DNA of 8,569 nt from Candidatus Kerfeldbacteria bacterium (GCA_016194465.1 JACQBO010000036.1:1-8569), one strand, 5' to 3'. Shown: positions 1-7,962, counted from the first letter of the stretch. Notes: a model not told the origin generated them from the sequence alone. Numbers and translations: made by a program.

Positions 1-1
1 C

Positions 2-1651
2 TTGGAACACGATGATGCCGTCCGGGCCCTGATGGGCACGAATATGCAGCGCCAGGCGGTATCCTGTATTAAGCCGCAATCGCCGATTGTGGGCACAGGC
101 GTGGAAGCCCGAGCGGCGGCTGACTCGGGACAAGTGATCCTGGCGCAAAAAGATGGCCAGGTGATGAAGGTCCAAGCCAGCGAGATTCAGGTGCAGGAAG
201 ACGATGGCAACATCCGCAGCTACCACCTCCGTAATTTTTTCCGGTCCAATGCCTCGACCTCGATCAACCAAAAAGCGGTGGTTATGCCCGGCTTGCGAGT
301 CAAACGCGGCGATTTACTGGCCGATGGGGCGGCCACCGAGAACGGTGAACTGGCCTTAGGCCAGAACTTGACCGTCGCCTTTATCCCCTGGGAAGGCGGA
401 AACTATGAAGACGCCATCCTCATCTCGGAACGGGTGGTCCACGATGACCGCTACACGTCGATTCACATTGAAGATTTTACCATTGATATTCGTGACACCA
501 AGCTTGGTCCGGAAGTCGTCACTCGTGACATCCCCAACGTGTCGGAAGAAAAAATGAAGGATCTGGACGAGGAAGGCGTCGTCCGGATTGGCGCCGAAGT
601 CTCATCGGGTGCCATCTTGGTGGGGAAAATCACCCCCAAAGGTGAAACAGAACTGTCGGCCGAAGAAAAACTTCTGCGCGCCATTTTCGGAGAAAAAGCC
701 AAAGACGTGAAAGACTCATCGCTGACCCTCGAGCACGGCGAGCACGGCAAAGTTGTTGATATCAAAGTTTTTTCCCGGGACAAGGGGGACAAACTTTCGT
801 CCGGCGTAATCAAGCAAATTCAAGTTTCGGTCGCCCAGCTCCGAAAAATCCAGGTGGGTGACAAGATGGCCGGCCGTCATGGCAACAAAGGCGTCATTTC
901 CCGCATCGTGGCGGTGGAAGACATGCCGTATATGGCTGATGGTACGCCGGTGGACATCATCCTCAACCCCTTGGGTGTTGCCTCGCGGATGAACCTCGGT
1001 CAAATTTTGGAAACCCACCTTGGCTTCGCCGCCAAGAAACTTGGCTTTCAGGTGGCTTCCCCCGTCCTTGATGGCTTGCCGGAAATCATGATCCGCGATC
1101 TCCTGAAGCAGGCCGGGATGCCCGAGACAGGCAAACAAGTCGTCTACGACGGCCGGACCGGCCAACCATTTGAACTGCCGGTCAATGTGGGTGTGATGTA
1201 CGTCCTGAAACTCAACCACTTGGTGGAAGACAAGATCCACCAACGCTCGATCGGTCCGTACTCCCTCGTGACCCAACAGCCGCTCGGTGGCAAGGCCCAG
1301 TTTGGTGGCCAGCGGTTCGGAGAAATGGAAGTCTGGGCGCTTGAAGCATATGGTGCTTCACACACGCTGCAAGAAATGCTGACCATCAAATCTGATGATG
1401 TTCCCGGCCGGTCGAAGGCCTATGAGGCCGTGATCAAAGGCGAGCCAATCCGTAAGCTCAATGTTCCGGAATCATTCAACGTGCTGGTCCGCGAGCTGAA
1501 AGGTCTCGGTCTCGAAGTGGAACTGATTGGCGCCGAGGTGGTAGTAACCGAAGATGAACGACCACGGCGAGCATTCGAGCCACTCCCTGATCTCTTGAAG
1601 GATGATTCGGAACCGACCGCCGCCCCAGCCAAAGTGACTAACCAAGCCTAG
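2..1651 (+). CDS. rpoB: RNA polymerase beta subunit, 3' part (5' end outside window)
   Basis: Beta subunit of DNA-dependent RNA polymerase, which with beta' forms the catalytic cleft. The reading frame is open at the left edge. The first codon here, TTG, encodes the Leu of the conserved LEHDDA.RALMG.NMQRQAV block, so it is internal and not a start. About 549 residues remain. Visible in order (window residues): the fork-region block (1-20), the acidic pair E136-D137 in the NYEDA motif, the [19 protein letters not shown] segment, the active-site lysines K288 and K296 in [12 protein letters not shown] (E. coli K1065/K1073 by motif), [10 protein letters not shown], and the C-terminal block from [11 protein letters not shown] to TIKSDDV that contacts beta'. 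The beta insertions found in E. coli between IFGEK and GDKMAG, and after the LETHLG motif, are absent, so this is the compact form. The tail after GLGLEVEL is short, charged and probably disordered. The residue at E. coli N677 is Val (V7). TAG stop. Identification is certain. Confidence 0.98.
   Translation: MEHDDAVRALMGTNMQRQAVSCIKPQSPIVGTGVEARAAADSGQVILAQKDGQVMKVQASEIQVQEDDGNIRSYHLRNFFRSNASTSINQKAVVMPGLRVKRGDLLADGAATENGELALGQNLTVAFIPWEGGNYEDAILISERVVHDDRYTSIHIEDFTIDIRDTKLGPEVVTRDIPNVSEEKMKDLDEEGVVRIGAEVSSGAILVGKITPKGETELSAEEKLLRAIFGEKAKDVKDSSLTLEHGEHGKVVDIKVFSRDKGDKLSSGVIKQIQVSVAQLRKIQVGDKMAGRHGNKGVISRIVAVEDMPYMADGTPVDIILNPLGVASRMNLGQILETHLGFAAKKLGFQVASPVLDGLPEIMIRDLLKQAGMPETGKQVVYDGRTGQPFELPVNVGVMYVLKLNHLVEDKIHQRSIGPYSLVTQQPLGGKAQFGGQRFGEMEVWALEAYGASHTLQEMLTIKSDDVPGRSKAYEAVIKGEPIRKLNVPESFNVLVRELKGLGLEVELIGAEVVVTEDERPRRAFEPLPDLLKDDSEPTAAPAKVTNQA
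731..748 (+). repeat. 9-bp exact tandem duplication inside rpoB
   Basis: GAGCACGGC occurs twice head to tail and encodes Glu-His-Gly twice, in a surface segment of beta just after the conserved KDSSL motif. Family members have variable sequence here (for example PNGVSG in E. coli), so a small in-frame slippage duplication would be tolerated. It is probably without function. Confidence 0.6.
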
Positions 1652-1652
1652 T

Positions 1653-1751
1653 ATGCCCCGTATGAAATTTGAAGCCATGCCGCTATTTCGGAAAAAGAAC
1701 ACTCGAGATGACCAGTCGGTCTCGAGTAGATTTATTTTGACAAATTTCTAA
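1653..1751 (+). CDS. Possible 32-residue small ORF between rpoB and rpoC
   Basis: I do not recognise this peptide. An ATG lies one base after the rpoB TAG, and the frame stays open for 32 codons to a TAA that ends six bases before the rpoC ATG. It thus fills the 106-nt gap almost exactly. The predicted peptide begins MPRMKF and ends FILTNF. It is basic (seven Lys/Arg, three Asp/Glu), has an RKK patch at 13-15, and shows no signal peptide or membrane segment. There is no Shine-Dalgarno sequence before it, so translation would depend on re-initiation by ribosomes finishing rpoB. In random sequence a run of this length without a stop has roughly a one in five chance, so openness alone is weak evidence; the fit to both neighbours is the main argument. 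Alternatives are a non-coding spacer around a hairpin, or a decayed partial copy of the rpoC 5' end (both start with TATGCCC, and FEAMPLFR vaguely resembles FKAIRLRV). Confidence 0.3.
   Translation: MPRMKFEAMPLFRKKNTRDDQSVSSRFILTNF
1701..1727 (+). promoter_or_regulatory. Perfect inverted repeat in the rpoB-rpoC gap
   Basis: ACTCGAGA (1701-1708) is exactly complementary to TCTCGAGT (1720-1727) across an 11-nt loop. An alternative fold pairs six outer bases and stacks GACC/GGTC inside with a 3-nt bulge. The following sequence, AGATTTATTTTG, is U-rich but interrupted, so a strong intrinsic terminator is unlikely, and a full stop here would silence rpoC. A partial attenuator, an RNA-processing site or a spacer that tunes the beta to beta' ratio are possible. 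The inverted repeat is certain; any function is inference. Confidence 0.45.
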
Positions 1752-1757
1752 CGGGGT

Positions 1758-4700
1758 ATGCCCTACGAGGAAACACGAACCGTCAATTTTAAAGCCATTC
1801 GCCTCCGCGTCGCTTCGCCGGACGATATTCATCGCTGGTCATTCGGTGAAGTGACCAAACCGGAAACGATCAACTATCGGACGCAAAAACCGGAAAAATC
1901 GGGGCTGTTTGCCGAAGAAATTTTTGGTCCATCAAAAGACTGGGAATGTTTTTGCGGTAAATATAAGCGGATTCGCTACAAAGGGATTGTGTGTGATAAA
2001 TGCGGCGTCGAAGTAACTCGCTCAGTCGTTCGCCGCGAACGGATGGGACACATCGATCTGGCCGCACCCGTTTCGCATATCTGGTTCCTGCGGGGCGTGC
2101 CCTCAAAGATTGGCCTGATGCTGGATATGGGCGTACAAGACTTGGAAAAAGTCATCTACTTCGCCAACTTTATTATCATCAGTGTCAACGAAGATCTACG
2201 GAATGACACCTTGGCCCAACTGGAAACTGAATTTCAAGCCAAGAAGAAACAAATTGACAACGACTTTCACCAGCGCCTCAACCAGCTGAAGTTGCAAGCG
2301 ACGGCTAAAGAAGCACAGAAGGAAAAGACGGAGATTGAGGGAAAGAATCTTCAGGCGGCCAAACTCGAACAACATGAACGACTGGATGAGGCGGTAGACA
2401 CCGCTCGCCGCGAGCTGAAAAGCTTAGCGCCGATGCAAATTTTAACCGAACAAGCCTACCAGGACTTATCGTTAAAGTACGGCCACGTTTTCGAGGCCTC
2501 GATTGGGGCGGAAGCCGTGCACAAACTGCTATCGGAAATTAAGCTCGATACGCTGATCGCTGAGTTGGATGAGGAAGCGGGTACGGCTTCGGAAAATCGC
2601 CAGCGGCGGATTATCCGTCGGCTGCGCTTGACCAAGAACTTAAAAAGCAATGGCATTCGTCCCGAGTGGATGGTCACGACGGTATTGCCAATTATCCCCC
2701 CAGATTTGCGACCGATGGTCCAGCTCGACGGCGGTCGCTTTGCGACTTCGGATTTGAACGACCTATATCGTCGCGTCATCAACCGTAACAACCGTTTAAA
2801 GCGGCTGATTGAGTTGAACGCGCCGGAAGTCATCATTCGTAACGAGAAGCGGATGTTGCAAGAAGCCGTTGATGCTTTGATTGACAACGGCGCCCGGCAC
2901 GGCAAGACCGTGACCGCCTCGACTGGTCAAAAGCGGATGCTGCGCTCAATTGCCGATATGCTCAAAGGCAAACAAGGCCGGTTCCGGCAAAACCTCCTGG
3001 GGAAGCGTGTCGACTACTCTGGCCGCTCGGTCATCGTCATCGGGCCGCACCTCAAGCTCAATCAATGTGGCTTGCCGAAACGAATGGCGCTGGAGCTGTT
3101 TCGACCATTTGTCATTTCCCAGTTGATCAAGCGTGAGTTGGTTCATAATGTCCGTTCGGCTGGTCGTTATATGGAAGCCGGGCACGCCGAAGTTTGGGAT
3201 ATCCTCGAAGAGGTAACGAAAAATGCCACGGTCCTGCTCAACCGGGCCCCGACCCTGCACCGCCTGGGCATTCAAGCCTTTCAACCGATCTTGATCGAAG
3301 GGAAAGCGATCCAGATCCACCCGATGGTCTGCGTCGCCTTTAACGCCGACTTTGACGGAGACCAAATGGCGGTGCACGTGCCCTTGACCGAACAAGCCAA
3401 GTGGGAGGCTGCCAACCTGATGATGTCCACCAAAAATTTGCTCAAACCGGCAACGGGTACCCCGGTGGTCAGTCCGAACATGGACATTGTGCTCGGCTGT
3501 TACTATATGACTCAAGTTGGTACAAAGAAAGACTTTGTTTTTACCGATACGGCCGAAGTCCGCTTGGCCTACGAATCCGGGCGCATCAGCGTCCAGGATG
3601 AAATTCGGGTTCGGGTCGACGGCGTATTACTTTCCACTACCCTCGGCCGGCTGGAGTTTAATGCCATCACCCCGAAGGAGTTTGGATACATTAATGAAAG
3701 CATGGATAAGAAGACCCTGTCGGCGCTGGTTCACCGTTGCCTCAACGAGCTCGGTCAAGAACGGACAGTCATTTTCCTTGATGCCATCAAGAACTTCGGT
3801 TTCACGAATGTGACCAAGTCAGGAATTTCCTGGGGCATGGCCGATTTGGAAGTACCGGCGCAAAAGAAGAGTATTATGGGCGCCGCCGAGCGCAAAATCA
3901 ATGAAATTCATGAGTCGTTTAATGATGGTCTTTTGACCGATGAGGAGCGCTATGTTCGGGTAATTCAAACGTGGAGCGCGGCCAAGGAAGAAATCCAAGC
4001 GGCATCGAAAGAATCGCTGGACAAGCTCGGCCCGGTGTTCATGATGATCAACTCCGGCGCCCGAGGTTCCTGGCCACAAACGACGCAGATGATGGGCATG
4101 AAGGGGCTGGTCTTGAACTCTTCGGGGCAAACCATGGAACTGCCAGTCAAAGCGAGCTTCAAAGAAGGGTTTGATGTCCTCGAGTACTTTATTTCTACCC
4201 ATGGCGCCCGGAAAGGCTTGACTGATACCGCCCTCCGGACGGCCAACGCCGGGTATCTTACTCGCCGTCTGGTTGATGTTTCTCAGGACGTGGTCATTAG
4301 CATCGAAGACTGTGATGACACCGAAGGATTCATTATGACCCGGCCGGAAAGCGATGACATGGGGTACGATATTGAACAGCGAATGATTGGCCGGATTTTG
4401 GCCGCCGACCTTCGCGATGCCAAGGGTAAAGTGATCGCCAAGGCGGACACGATCGTCACCGCAGAGCTAGCGGCAAAACTTGCCAAGAAAGACTTCAACC
4501 AAGTAGCGATTCGTTCCGTGTTGACCTGCCGCGCCCGTCGCGGCCTCTGCCAGCGTTGCTATGGGTACGACCTGTCGCACAACGCCATGGTCGAATCGGG
4601 AACGGCGGTTGGGATTATTGCCGCCCAGTCGATTGGTGAACCAGGCACGCAGTTAACCATGAAAACATTTCACATGGGCGGCGCGGCCGGCAGTCAGGAC

Positions 4701-5627
4701 ATTACTCAAGGGTTGCCACGGGTAGAAGAGTTGTTTGAAGCTCGTCCGGTCAAAGCCGCCGCCCTCCTGGCGGAAGTGGCTGGTCGAGTGCTGGTGGAAG
4801 CCGCCGGCGATCACCGGGATATTAAAATCATGCACCAGGCCGTCGGCCAAGACCAATACGACCTGCCCAAGGCCCGGGCGAAGAGCAAAGCCACAGTCAA
4901 AGTAACGGCCGGGCAGCAGGTCCAAGTTGGCGATACGATGATGCTCCTGGGCGAGGAAGCCGTTGTGGCGCAGCATGCCGGCAAGGTGACGCTGGAGCCC
5001 AAGGCGGTCATGGTGGAATATGATCATGAAGCAACGACCACCTACGCCGTGCCAAACGCCGTGGCCGTCAACGTTAAGGATGGTGACTTAGTCGGCCCGG
5101 GCACGGTGCTGACCGAAGGCAGCATCAACCTGCATGAACTCTACCATCTCCAAGGCCGCCAAGCCGTGCAGAAATATATCATCAAGGAGATTCAGTTCAT
5201 CTATTCTTCACAGGGCCAATATCTCAACGATAAGCACATCGAAGTGATCGTGCGTCAAATGTTCTCCCGGGTCTATGTTCGCGATGCCGGTGATAGCGAT
5301 CTCATTGCCGGTGAAATCGTTGACCGGGTAGCGGCAGAAGCGGTGACCCAGGAACTGACCAAGAAAAAGAAGCATGTGCCAGAGGTTGAGCCGCTCTTAC
5401 TTGGGGTGACCAAGGCTTCGCTGACGACGGAAAGCTGGCTGTCCGCCGCCTCGTTCCAGGAAACGGCCCGGGTCTTGATTGACGCGGCCGTGTCCGGAAA
5501 AATTGATCCACTCCGGGGGCTCAAAGAAAACGTGATTATCGGTAAACCTATTCCCGCCGGTACCGGTTTTGTGGAACGTCAAAAAGAACTAGCCGAGTTT
5601 GACGCGGCCACGGCCAAAGCAGCCTAG
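1758..5627 (+). CDS. rpoC: RNA polymerase beta' subunit
   Basis: Largest catalytic subunit of RNA polymerase; complete at 1289 residues. The ATG start gives MPYEETRTVNFKAIRLRVAS, matching the usual N-terminus. Visible in order: zinc site 1 (C64, C66, C79, C82); a charged helical insertion at about 148-224, predicted coiled coil, inside the clamp; the clamp helices that bind sigma (about 332-373); the catalytic NADFDGDQ motif with Mg-binding D531, D533 and D535; the F-loop SGARGS region; the bridge helix (about 805-842); zinc site 2 (C852, C924, C931, C934); and the trigger loop QLTMKTFHMGG, with H972 kept but Lys at 969 where E. coli has R933. There is no SI3-type insertion in the trigger loop. 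The jaw segment 997-1117 is about 60 residues longer than I recall for B. subtilis and looks like two sandwich-barrel hybrid motifs. The C-terminus has the normal TKASL...SAASFQET and GLKENVIIGKPIPAGTG blocks. No clear Shine-Dalgarno: the only G-rich stretch, ACGGGG, ends one base before the ATG, too close. Expression is probably coupled to rpoB. Confidence 0.98.
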   Translation: MPYEETRTVNFKAIRLRVASPDDIHRWSFGEVTKPETINYRTQKPEKSGLFAEEIFGPSKDWECFCGKYKRIRYKGIVCDKCGVEVTRSVVRRERMGHIDLAAPVSHIWFLRGVPSKIGLMLDMGVQDLEKVIYFANFIIISVNEDLRNDTLAQLETEFQAKKKQIDNDFHQRLNQLKLQATAKEAQKEKTEIEGKNLQAAKLEQHERLDEAVDTARRELKSLAPMQILTEQAYQDLSLKYGHVFEASIGAEAVHKLLSEIKLDTLIAELDEEAGTASENRQRRIIRRLRLTKNLKSNGIRPEWMVTTVLPIIPPDLRPMVQLDGGRFATSDLNDLYRRVINRNNRLKRLIELNAPEVIIRNEKRMLQEAVDALIDNGARHGKTVTASTGQKRMLRSIADMLKGKQGRFRQNLLGKRVDYSGRSVIVIGPHLKLNQCGLPKRMALELFRPFVISQLIKRELVHNVRSAGRYMEAGHAEVWDILEEVTKNATVLLNRAPTLHRLGIQAFQPILIEGKAIQIHPMVCVAFNADFDGDQMAVHVPLTEQAKWEAANLMMSTKNLLKPATGTPVVSPNMDIVLGCYYMTQVGTKKDFVFTDTAEVRLAYESGRISVQDEIRVRVDGVLLSTTLGRLEFNAITPKEFGYINESMDKKTLSALVHRCLNELGQERTVIFLDAIKNFGFTNVTKSGISWGMADLEVPAQKKSIMGAAERKINEIHESFNDGLLTDEERYVRVIQTWSAAKEEIQAASKESLDKLGPVFMMINSGARGSWPQTTQMMGMKGLVLNSSGQTMELPVKASFKEGFDVLEYFISTHGARKGLTDTALRTANAGYLTRRLVDVSQDVVISIEDCDDTEGFIMTRPESDDMGYDIEQRMIGRILAADLRDAKGKVIAKADTIVTAELAAKLAKKDFNQVAIRSVLTCRARRGLCQRCYGYDLSHNAMVESGTAVGIIAAQSIGEPGTQLTMKTFHMGGAAGSQDITQGLPRVEELFEARPVKAAALLAEVAGRVLVEAAGDHRDIKIMHQAVGQDQYDLPKARAKSKATVKVTAGQQVQVGDTMMLLGEEAVVAQHAGKVTLEPKAVMVEYDHEATTTYAVPNAVAVNVKDGDLVGPGTVLTEGSINLHELYHLQGRQAVQKYIIKEIQFIYSSQGQYLNDKHIEVIVRQMFSRVYVRDAGDSDLIAGEIVDRVAAEAVTQELTKKKKHVPEVEPLLLGVTKASLTTESWLSAASFQETARVLIDAAVSGKIDPLRGLKENVIIGKPIPAGTGFVERQKELAEFDAATAKAA

Positions 5628-5630
5628 GGG

Positions 5631-5650
5631 AAACAGAACATTGTTTTTTT
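5631..5650 (+). terminator. Weak terminator candidate after rpoC
   Basis: AAACA (5631-5635) can pair with TGTTT (5642-5646) across a 6-nt loop, running into a T7 tract (5644-5650). The stem is short and nearly all A-T, which is poor for an intrinsic terminator in a genome of this composition. It is listed because it lies directly after the rpoC stop and before a good promoter, where a terminator would be expected. Read-through into ftsK is equally possible. Confidence 0.2.
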
Positions 5651-5661
5651 GAGATTCACGT

Positions 5662-5690
5662 TTGTTGGGTGGCCATTTTTTTGCTATACT
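5662..5690 (+). promoter_or_regulatory. Extended -10 promoter for ftsK, near-leaderless
   Basis: TATACT (5685-5690) matches the -10 consensus TATAAT at five of six positions and is preceded by TGC, an extended -10 element. TTGTTG (5662-5667), exactly 17 bp upstream, matches the first three bases of the -35 consensus. The spacer carries a T7 run (5676-5682). The expected transcription start, seven bases after the -10, is near 5697, only about four bases before the ATG at 5701. The mRNA would therefore be essentially leaderless. Confidence 0.6.
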
Positions 5691-5700
5691 AAGCCTTTCT

Positions 5701-7962
5701 ATGGCCCAGACTCCCCGAAGTTCGAGGCGACGCACCCCGGTTGAAGAAGCCTCTTCCCCGGCGCCCGTTGTCGCCCGGTCGCCCAGCCTCAAACCAGAGA
5801 CTCGACATGGGATTCTGACCGTCTTTGTCTTGACCGGCGCGGCGGTGAGTGCACTGAGTATCATCGGGGCGGCCGGGTTACTGGGTACTTATATTGCCCA
5901 GGCGCTTGGTACCTTGTTTGGCTGGCAACGGTATATCATACCAATCTACTTAGCCGTCCTCGGCATCGTTTTGCTTTTTCCCGAACGCTGGCACGTGGCC
6001 ACCAGCCGGTGGGCTGGATTCCTGCTGACCCTCATAAGCAGCCTGGCTCTCCTGCAACAATTTATTCCTGTTGCGGATAGCTTCCGGCAGGCACTGGCTG
6101 GTCGCGGGGGCGGATATATTGGCGCCCTACTCGATTATCCCCTGCGCAGCAGCCTTGGTCCATGGGCCGGCGGCCTGATCCTGCTCGGTTTATTTGTGGC
6201 TGGCCTGTTGATCATGCTGAATACGACCCTGGTGAACTTGTTACGACAGGGCAATATCGCCGGCCGCCTCCTGCAATCCTGGCGGGCCTGGGTTTGGCGC
6301 CGCCGCTTAGCCAAGAGCATTCCTCAGGAGGAGCAAAACGAAGCCGACCCGGAGTTCAAAAAGAAAGATATACAGGATGATGACGAAGATGCCGAGCCAA
6401 GCGATGAAGAGCTGGATCTTGTACCGATCGCGCCGAAACCAGCCAAGCGGGTTCGGCGAACCATCTCCATTCCATTGGATGTGCTTGACGGCGCGACGAG
6501 TCAGCCGACCAGCGGTAACATCGAGGATAATAAGACGAAGATTCAACGGACATTGCAGAATTTCGGTATCAACGTAGAAATGGGGGAAATTCACGTTGGC
6601 CCGACCGTGACGCAATATACCCTGAAACCGGCGGAGGGCGTGAAGTTGTCGCAGATTACAGGTCTCAATAACGATCTAGCCTTGGCTTTAGCCGCCCATC
6701 CCATCCGAATTGAGGCGCCGATTCCCGGCAAGTCGCTGGTGGGCATCGAAGTTCCAAACAAAAGTGTGGCCACCGTCCGGCTGCGAGAGATCCTCGCCTC
6801 CGATATTTTCCGCCAGCGCCAATCGAACCTGACCTTCAGCATCGGCAAAGACGTTAGCGGACAGCCGGCGATTGCCAACCTCGATCCGCTGCCTCATCTG
6901 CTGATTGCCGGCGCGACCGGGTCGGGAAAATCGGTGATGGTGAATGGTCTGATTATCAGCCTGCTATATAGCAATTCGCCCGATGACTTGAAATTCATTT
7001 TGGTCGACCCGAAACGGGTAGAGCTGAGCGTCTACAACGGCATTCCTCATCTCCTGACCCCCGTCATTACCGACACGACCAAAACGATTAATGCTTTGCG
7101 CTGGGTGGTAGGTGAGATGGATCGTCGCTACAGTATTCTATCCCAAGCCGGCAAACGCAACATCGGCTCGTATCGCCAAGACAACGGGTTAGACATGCCC
7201 TATATCGTCCTGATTATCGACGAGTTGGCCGACCTGATGTCCGTCGCGGCCAACGAGGTTGAAGGGGCGATCGTGCGGCTCGCCCAGATGGCCCGGGCGG
7301 TGGGGATTCACCTGGTGCTGGCCACGCAGCGCCCCTCGGTTGACGTCATCACCGGCCTGATCAAAGCGAACGTGACTGCCCGGATGGCCTTTAACGTCGC
7401 CTCGCAAATTGATTCGCGCACCATCTTGGATTCATCCGGCGCGGAGAAATTGCTCGGCAAAGGCGACCTCCTCTTTATTTCGGCGGAGCTGAGCAAGCCC
7501 AAACGCTTTCAGGGAGCGTATGTGTCCGAACAGGAAGTCGAACGCGTGGTGCAATTTCTCAAGGCCCGGGCTCAACCTGATTACATGAACGATATTGTTG
7601 ATAAACCTAGCCCGGCATTGGGACAAAGCCTTGAGGATCTCGGAGACGATGAGCTTCTGGCCGAGTCGAAAGAGGTGATCATTCAAGCCGGCAAGGCGTC
7701 GGCTTCCCTCCTGCAGCGCCGGCTCCGGGTCGGCTATGCGCGGGCCGCCCGAATTCTTGACTTGCTGGAGAAGGAAGGGTTTATTGGCCCGGGTGAAGGC
7801 GCCAAGCCGCGGGAAGTCTTTGGCGAGCAGGTCGGTCTCGGAACTGATCAGGCGTCCGAGCCTCAAGCCACGTCGGCCGGTACTTCGGATGAGGAAGATC
7901 CGGAATCGGGTGCCCGTGATGAGAACCCAGATGACGCCGACGCACCACCCGACCACGCATGA
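5701..7962 (+). CDS. ftsK: DNA translocase FtsK/SpoIIIE family
   Basis: Membrane-anchored, ATP-driven double-stranded DNA pump that clears chromosomes from the division septum; 753 residues from the ATG. I chose ATG 5701 because an upstream in-frame TTG (5662) lies in the promoter -35. Domains: basic Pro/Ser-rich start (1-35); four hydrophobic segments at about 39-64, 77-94, 104-123 and 155-174; a highly acidic linker at about 211-240 (DDDEDAEPSDEELDL); the alpha domain (about 258-395); the RecA-like motor with Walker A GATGSGKS (404-411) and Walker B ending in D507-E508; the ATQRPSVDVITG...NVASQIDSRTILD block (541-577); and a C-terminal gamma winged helix (about 641-710) with the LRVGYARAARI signature used by the family to read oriented DNA motifs. 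The linker is short, so this resembles SpoIIIE/SftA-size proteins more than the 1300-residue E. coli FtsK. An acidic, probably disordered tail of about 43 residues follows gamma. The TGA stop overlaps the next gene. Confidence 0.96.
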   Translation: MAQTPRSSRRRTPVEEASSPAPVVARSPSLKPETRHGILTVFVLTGAAVSALSIIGAAGLLGTYIAQALGTLFGWQRYIIPIYLAVLGIVLLFPERWHVATSRWAGFLLTLISSLALLQQFIPVADSFRQALAGRGGGYIGALLDYPLRSSLGPWAGGLILLGLFVAGLLIMLNTTLVNLLRQGNIAGRLLQSWRAWVWRRRLAKSIPQEEQNEADPEFKKKDIQDDDEDAEPSDEELDLVPIAPKPAKRVRRTISIPLDVLDGATSQPTSGNIEDNKTKIQRTLQNFGINVEMGEIHVGPTVTQYTLKPAEGVKLSQITGLNNDLALALAAHPIRIEAPIPGKSLVGIEVPNKSVATVRLREILASDIFRQRQSNLTFSIGKDVSGQPAIANLDPLPHLLIAGATGSGKSVMVNGLIISLLYSNSPDDLKFILVDPKRVELSVYNGIPHLLTPVITDTTKTINALRWVVGEMDRRYSILSQAGKRNIGSYRQDNGLDMPYIVLIIDELADLMSVAANEVEGAIVRLAQMARAVGIHLVLATQRPSVDVITGLIKANVTARMAFNVASQIDSRTILDSSGAEKLLGKGDLLFISAELSKPKRFQGAYVSEQEVERVVQFLKARAQPDYMNDIVDKPSPALGQSLEDLGDDELLAESKEVIIQAGKASASLLQRRLRVGYARAARILDLLEKEGFIGPGEGAKPREVFGEQVGLGTDQASEPQATSAGTSDEEDPESGARDENPDDADAPPDHA

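Noticed and set aside
716..1276. 186-codon open frame on the minus strand in rpoB
   Set aside because: A shadow of the rpoB frame: no recognisable domain, while the + strand encodes invariant polymerase motifs.
1737..1765. TTGACA before rpoC, a perfect -35 hexamer
   Set aside because: No -10-like hexamer lies 15-19 bp downstream (the sequence is GGGGTATGCCCTAC, already in the rpoC start), so a promoter is not supported.
2946..3515. 189-codon open frame on the minus strand opposite the rpoC catalytic region
   Set aside because: Lies fully opposite the most conserved part of rpoC, and its translation has no family features.
5676..5682. T7 tract as an intrinsic terminator ahead of ftsK
   Set aside because: No adequate GC-rich stem precedes it (only TGG/CCA), and it lies in the promoter spacer.
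5662..5700. TTG start giving a 13-residue longer FtsK
   Set aside because: The codons lie in the -35, spacer and -10 of a good promoter, the added residues are not FtsK-like, and ATG 5701 suits the promoter position.
7765..7780. GGAGAAGGAAGGG in ftsK, resembling FtsK/SpoIIIE orienting motifs (KOPS/SRS)
   Set aside because: One imperfect match to a short motif in coding sequence is expected by chance; only strand-skewed, genome-wide over-representation would support it.
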